A DNA stretch of 14,809 nt from Abditibacteriota bacterium (GTDB taxonomy: Bacteria > Armatimonadota > UBA5829): positions 1 through 14,809 of the forward strand of contig JAGDDM010000254.1 in NCBI GenBank assembly GCA_017958015.1. Direction: 5' to 3'. The notes below the pieces were generated by a model, which worked only from the letters and a program-made list of their open reading frames with translations, ran no database searches and had not been told where the DNA came from. Shown here in pieces: positions 14,401-14,809 of this stretch (positions within the stretch are counted from its first letter, which is position 1; each line of letters opens with the position of its first letter). Both the position numbers and the translations under genes were made by a program.

Positions 14401-14624
14401 TGCTTGCCCAGACGCACTTTCTCGAAACCGAAGTGTCCGGCGTAGGCATAGGTAATCTTCCGTATTCCGTCCAAAGTGACATCCACGTAGTCCAAACTGT
14501 CGCCGGTGGGATCGGTGGTGTCGAAGTAGACGGGGATTGTGAGCGGATCGTCGGCCCGCAGGGGAACCGCGATCAGCAGCGCCGCAAGCAGCGCCGCGAA
14601 GATGATGGGGAGTCTCTTTCTCAT
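11448..14624 (-). CDS. Large secreted protein of tandem PEGA/CarboxypepD-regulatory-like repeats with C-terminal OB-like region
   Basis: The 1058 residues start with a Sec signal peptide (about 1-24, PLRA/DD). Five related beta repeats follow (about 28-427). Repeats 2-5 have an exact 78-residue period, with consensus VAGQxKxYxYxGxFxF then PDGT and GYY. A degenerate unit (about 428-497) comes next, then five carboxypeptidase-regulatory-like repeats (about 498-885) with GY(V/I)-x-(D/N), EGATVT-x-G, ATTD-x-G-x-Y and PNGTYT motifs spaced 77-81 residues. The C-terminal part (886-1058) has GVRGVKVVG, GERYIDADSV, NAVGGNNFG and GVNNIGMFVKSMG, which look like two OB-type folds found in some exported proteins. 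There is no PEP-CTERM, LPXTG or other anchor. ATG is preceded by AGGAG. It is probably a surface or extracellular binding or structural protein; the ligand is unknown and no catalytic motif is seen. Confidence 0.85.
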   Translation of the reverse strand: MRKRLPIIFAALLAALLIAVPLRADDPLTIPVYFDTTDPTGDSLDYVDVTLDGIRKITYAYAGHFGFEKVRLGKHSVTFEREGYYSKKIDFTLTEEDYLIGGYREAVTLYPNRSTAKIHTRDAVTGDTLDYVDVTVAGQFKNYAYNGDFSFFDVPDGTHIVSAVRPGYYSQTAPITINGGVGEITINLRPDNAKVIINVIDENGETLDHETVSVAGQSKNYAYNGHFEFSGVPDGTYTATIERDGYYTQTAEITVEGRDTETTVVLYNTASKLTVYTVDENGDNLDYVDVSVAGQFKNYGYPGRFEFTGIPDGTHIVHTERPGYYPCDTEVYISGADKEITVVLYNDNVTFTANVKNAKGETMDYTDVAIAGQSKTYGYPGRFEFSGVPDGTQTLTLNKEGYNPVIYKAAIQGTSQTKDFTLYKPTGTVMGFWYNPQYDVIDLTLEPVRSGTPYYAYGSKSNFVFNNVENGSYRVKVFGYQVGNVVVNGDTVNAESFGGPGIAGYARDCYGNPIEGVTVTCGDATATTDGSGLYMMDKPNGTYTVTFTKSGYTTKSDTAVVDNCYDWLCATLATSETLVYGYITDSKGVAIEGATVTCGSVTATTGKDGAYKMTVPNGSRTITASKAKFYNNSVTLNIAADSEPLFTNISLTTKQGTIYGYVTNPDGAPIEGAAVKIGSNTFATTAVDGSYSIVGASDGAYTLRFVADGYIDKTSSARVAGNDVKVDITLAYAIGAVCGYIRDTHNKYIEGATVTVGTKSATTDAYGWYSVAMPNGTYTINATAAGFGSASGRAAVNGDTAHCDLVLAATSAKVSGYVRNTNNLEVAGATVKIGSATVTTDAHGWYEAVVNSGTYTLTAAAEGYKAYSRALKVESDDITCNINLIAADENVETTTLAACVRNEFDGGVFRFENLTVTAVFDECIYATDGVRGVKVVGAGITGGKFDLVGAIRTGADGERYIDADSVIVTDPSAKVRPVFVNWNAVGGNNFGRQKGAKDTRGVNNIGMFVKSMGVVGKEIIVGSGSSYRNGDCLVVTGIVTLDDNGNSAIRMTGVEKVN
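11970..13133 (-). repeat. Five carboxypeptidase-regulatory-like repeats in the large secreted protein
   Basis: These are coding repeats of 77-81 residues (residues about 498-885). The anchor turns PNG, PNG, SDG, PNG and NSG lie at residues 539, 616, 697, 774 and 851. The units are more diverged from one another than the N-terminal set and likely older. Confidence 0.8.
13344..14279 (-). repeat. Four tandem coding repeats with exact 234-bp period
   Basis: AGQ(F/S)K occurs at residues 137, 215, 293 and 371, and PDGT recurs with the same 78-residue step. DNA similarity is visible around the PDGT codons and the following aromatic-rich strand. The exact period points to recent tandem duplication or homogenisation. 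A fifth, less regular copy precedes them. Confidence 0.88.
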
Positions 14625-14645
14625 GTTTTTTGTCTCCTATATTTT

Positions 14646-14796
14646 CAGGTGCCGGGTGTCAGGTGCTGGGTATCAGGGAATGTGTCGGCAGAGCCGACGG
14701 ATTCTACCGACTAACCTTGCGATGCGGGTTATATAATCCGTTTTGCGACAGCAAAACACCTTCCCTGACCCCAGACCCCAGACCCCAGACCCCAGA
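14646..14796 (-). repeat. Structured interspersed repeat, copy B
   Basis: This is the inverse of copy A. In plus-strand order it holds a heptamer arm CAGGTGC, CGGGTGT, CAGGTGC, TGGGTAT (14646-14673). Hairpin 2 is GTCGGC (14684-14689) with GCCGAC (14693-14698), the junction region follows, and hairpin 1 is GTTTTGC (14740-14746) with GCAAAAC (14751-14757). CCCTGA and four CCCCAGA heptamers (14769-14796) close it. Hairpin 1 differs from copy A by one compensated pair. It lies right upstream of the ribosome site of the large secreted-protein gene, in that gene's leader or promoter region. Read in the gene's direction it contains TATAAC about 15 bp after TTGCTG, a possible weak promoter. Confidence 0.85.
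14763..14796 (-). other. G-quadruplex-forming motif in copy B
   Basis: On the minus strand there are four GGGG runs followed by a GGG, each separated by a 3-base loop (TCT, TCT, TCT, TCA). This is a textbook intramolecular quadruplex pattern and would lie in the 5' leader of the large gene if transcription starts upstream of the element. Formation is predicted from pattern only. Confidence 0.7.
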
Positions 14797-14802
14797 AAAA
14801 AA

Positions 14803-14809
14803 TAGGAGA
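14803..14809 (+). promoter_or_regulatory. Possible ribosome site of a plus-strand gene just beyond the window
   Basis: TAGGAGA after an A-run at the very end of the window looks like a ribosome site for a rightward gene. If so, copy B lies between two divergent genes. No start codon is inside the window. Confidence 0.25.

Overview
The window comes from a diderm (two-membrane) bacterium. The evidence is a TolC-type outer-membrane channel, a periplasmic adaptor carrying the TolC-docking RLS motif, two Spy/CpxP-like periplasmic proteins and a PEP-CTERM-tagged exported protein. Base composition looks moderately GC-rich throughout, so nothing stands out as recently imported coding DNA. PEP-CTERM tags, carboxypeptidase-regulatory-like surface repeats and a C-terminal region that looks like paired OB folds would fit Armatimonadota/Abditibacteriota or the PVC group. 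That placement is an impression and cannot be settled from the sequence.

Layout. (1) 1-204 (-): start of a GalE-like epimerase, cut by the window edge, with its own promoter lying just behind the terminator of the operon before it. (2) 474-8396 (-): an envelope-stress/efflux block. In transcription order it holds a Spy-like protein (8396-7731), a spacer filled by a repeat element, a second Spy-like protein (7561-6881), a Gfo/Idh/MocA oxidoreductase (6861-5587), a TolC-like channel (5549-4251), a MacA/HlyD-like adaptor (4264-2423), a LolD/MacB-type ATPase (2413-1682) and a MacB-type permease (1685-474). The last four genes overlap or nearly touch. (3) 8649-10634 (+): an OmpR-family response regulator and its histidine kinase, transcribed divergently from the first Spy-like gene, ending in a bidirectional terminator. 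(4) 10682-11311 (-): a PEP-CTERM protein behind a perfect-consensus promoter. (5) 11448-14624 (-): a 1058-residue secreted protein built of about eleven beta-sandwich repeats plus a C-terminal domain, with a UUCG-loop terminator.

How the genes may work together: the kinase, regulator and Spy-like proteins resemble the logic of Cpx/Bae envelope-stress circuits. The tripartite MacAB-TolC-like pump is the likely effector, and the Spy-like proteins are likely periplasmic chaperones or sensors. The kinase sensor loop, one Spy-like tail, the adaptor and (briefly) the permease all carry Met/Gly/Arg/Pro-rich low-complexity segments facing the periplasm, which suggests a shared ligand or physical environment.

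The most unusual content is not protein-coding. Two copies of a structured repeat of about 145-150 bp (A at 326-469, B at 14646-14796, inverted relative to each other) share a hairpin-junction-hairpin core with compensatory base changes. The core is flanked by 7-bp tandem arrays whose G-rich strand reads as G4-N3 repeats. A third element (C, 7564-7707) reuses one core hairpin, again with a compensatory pair swap, joined to an unrelated AT-rich 7-bp array and two further perfect inverted repeats. No gap longer than about 300 bases lacks a gene. The gaps of 205-473, 7562-7730, 8397-8648 and 14625-14809 are described below. I see no tRNA, rRNA, CRISPR array, transposase or integrase.
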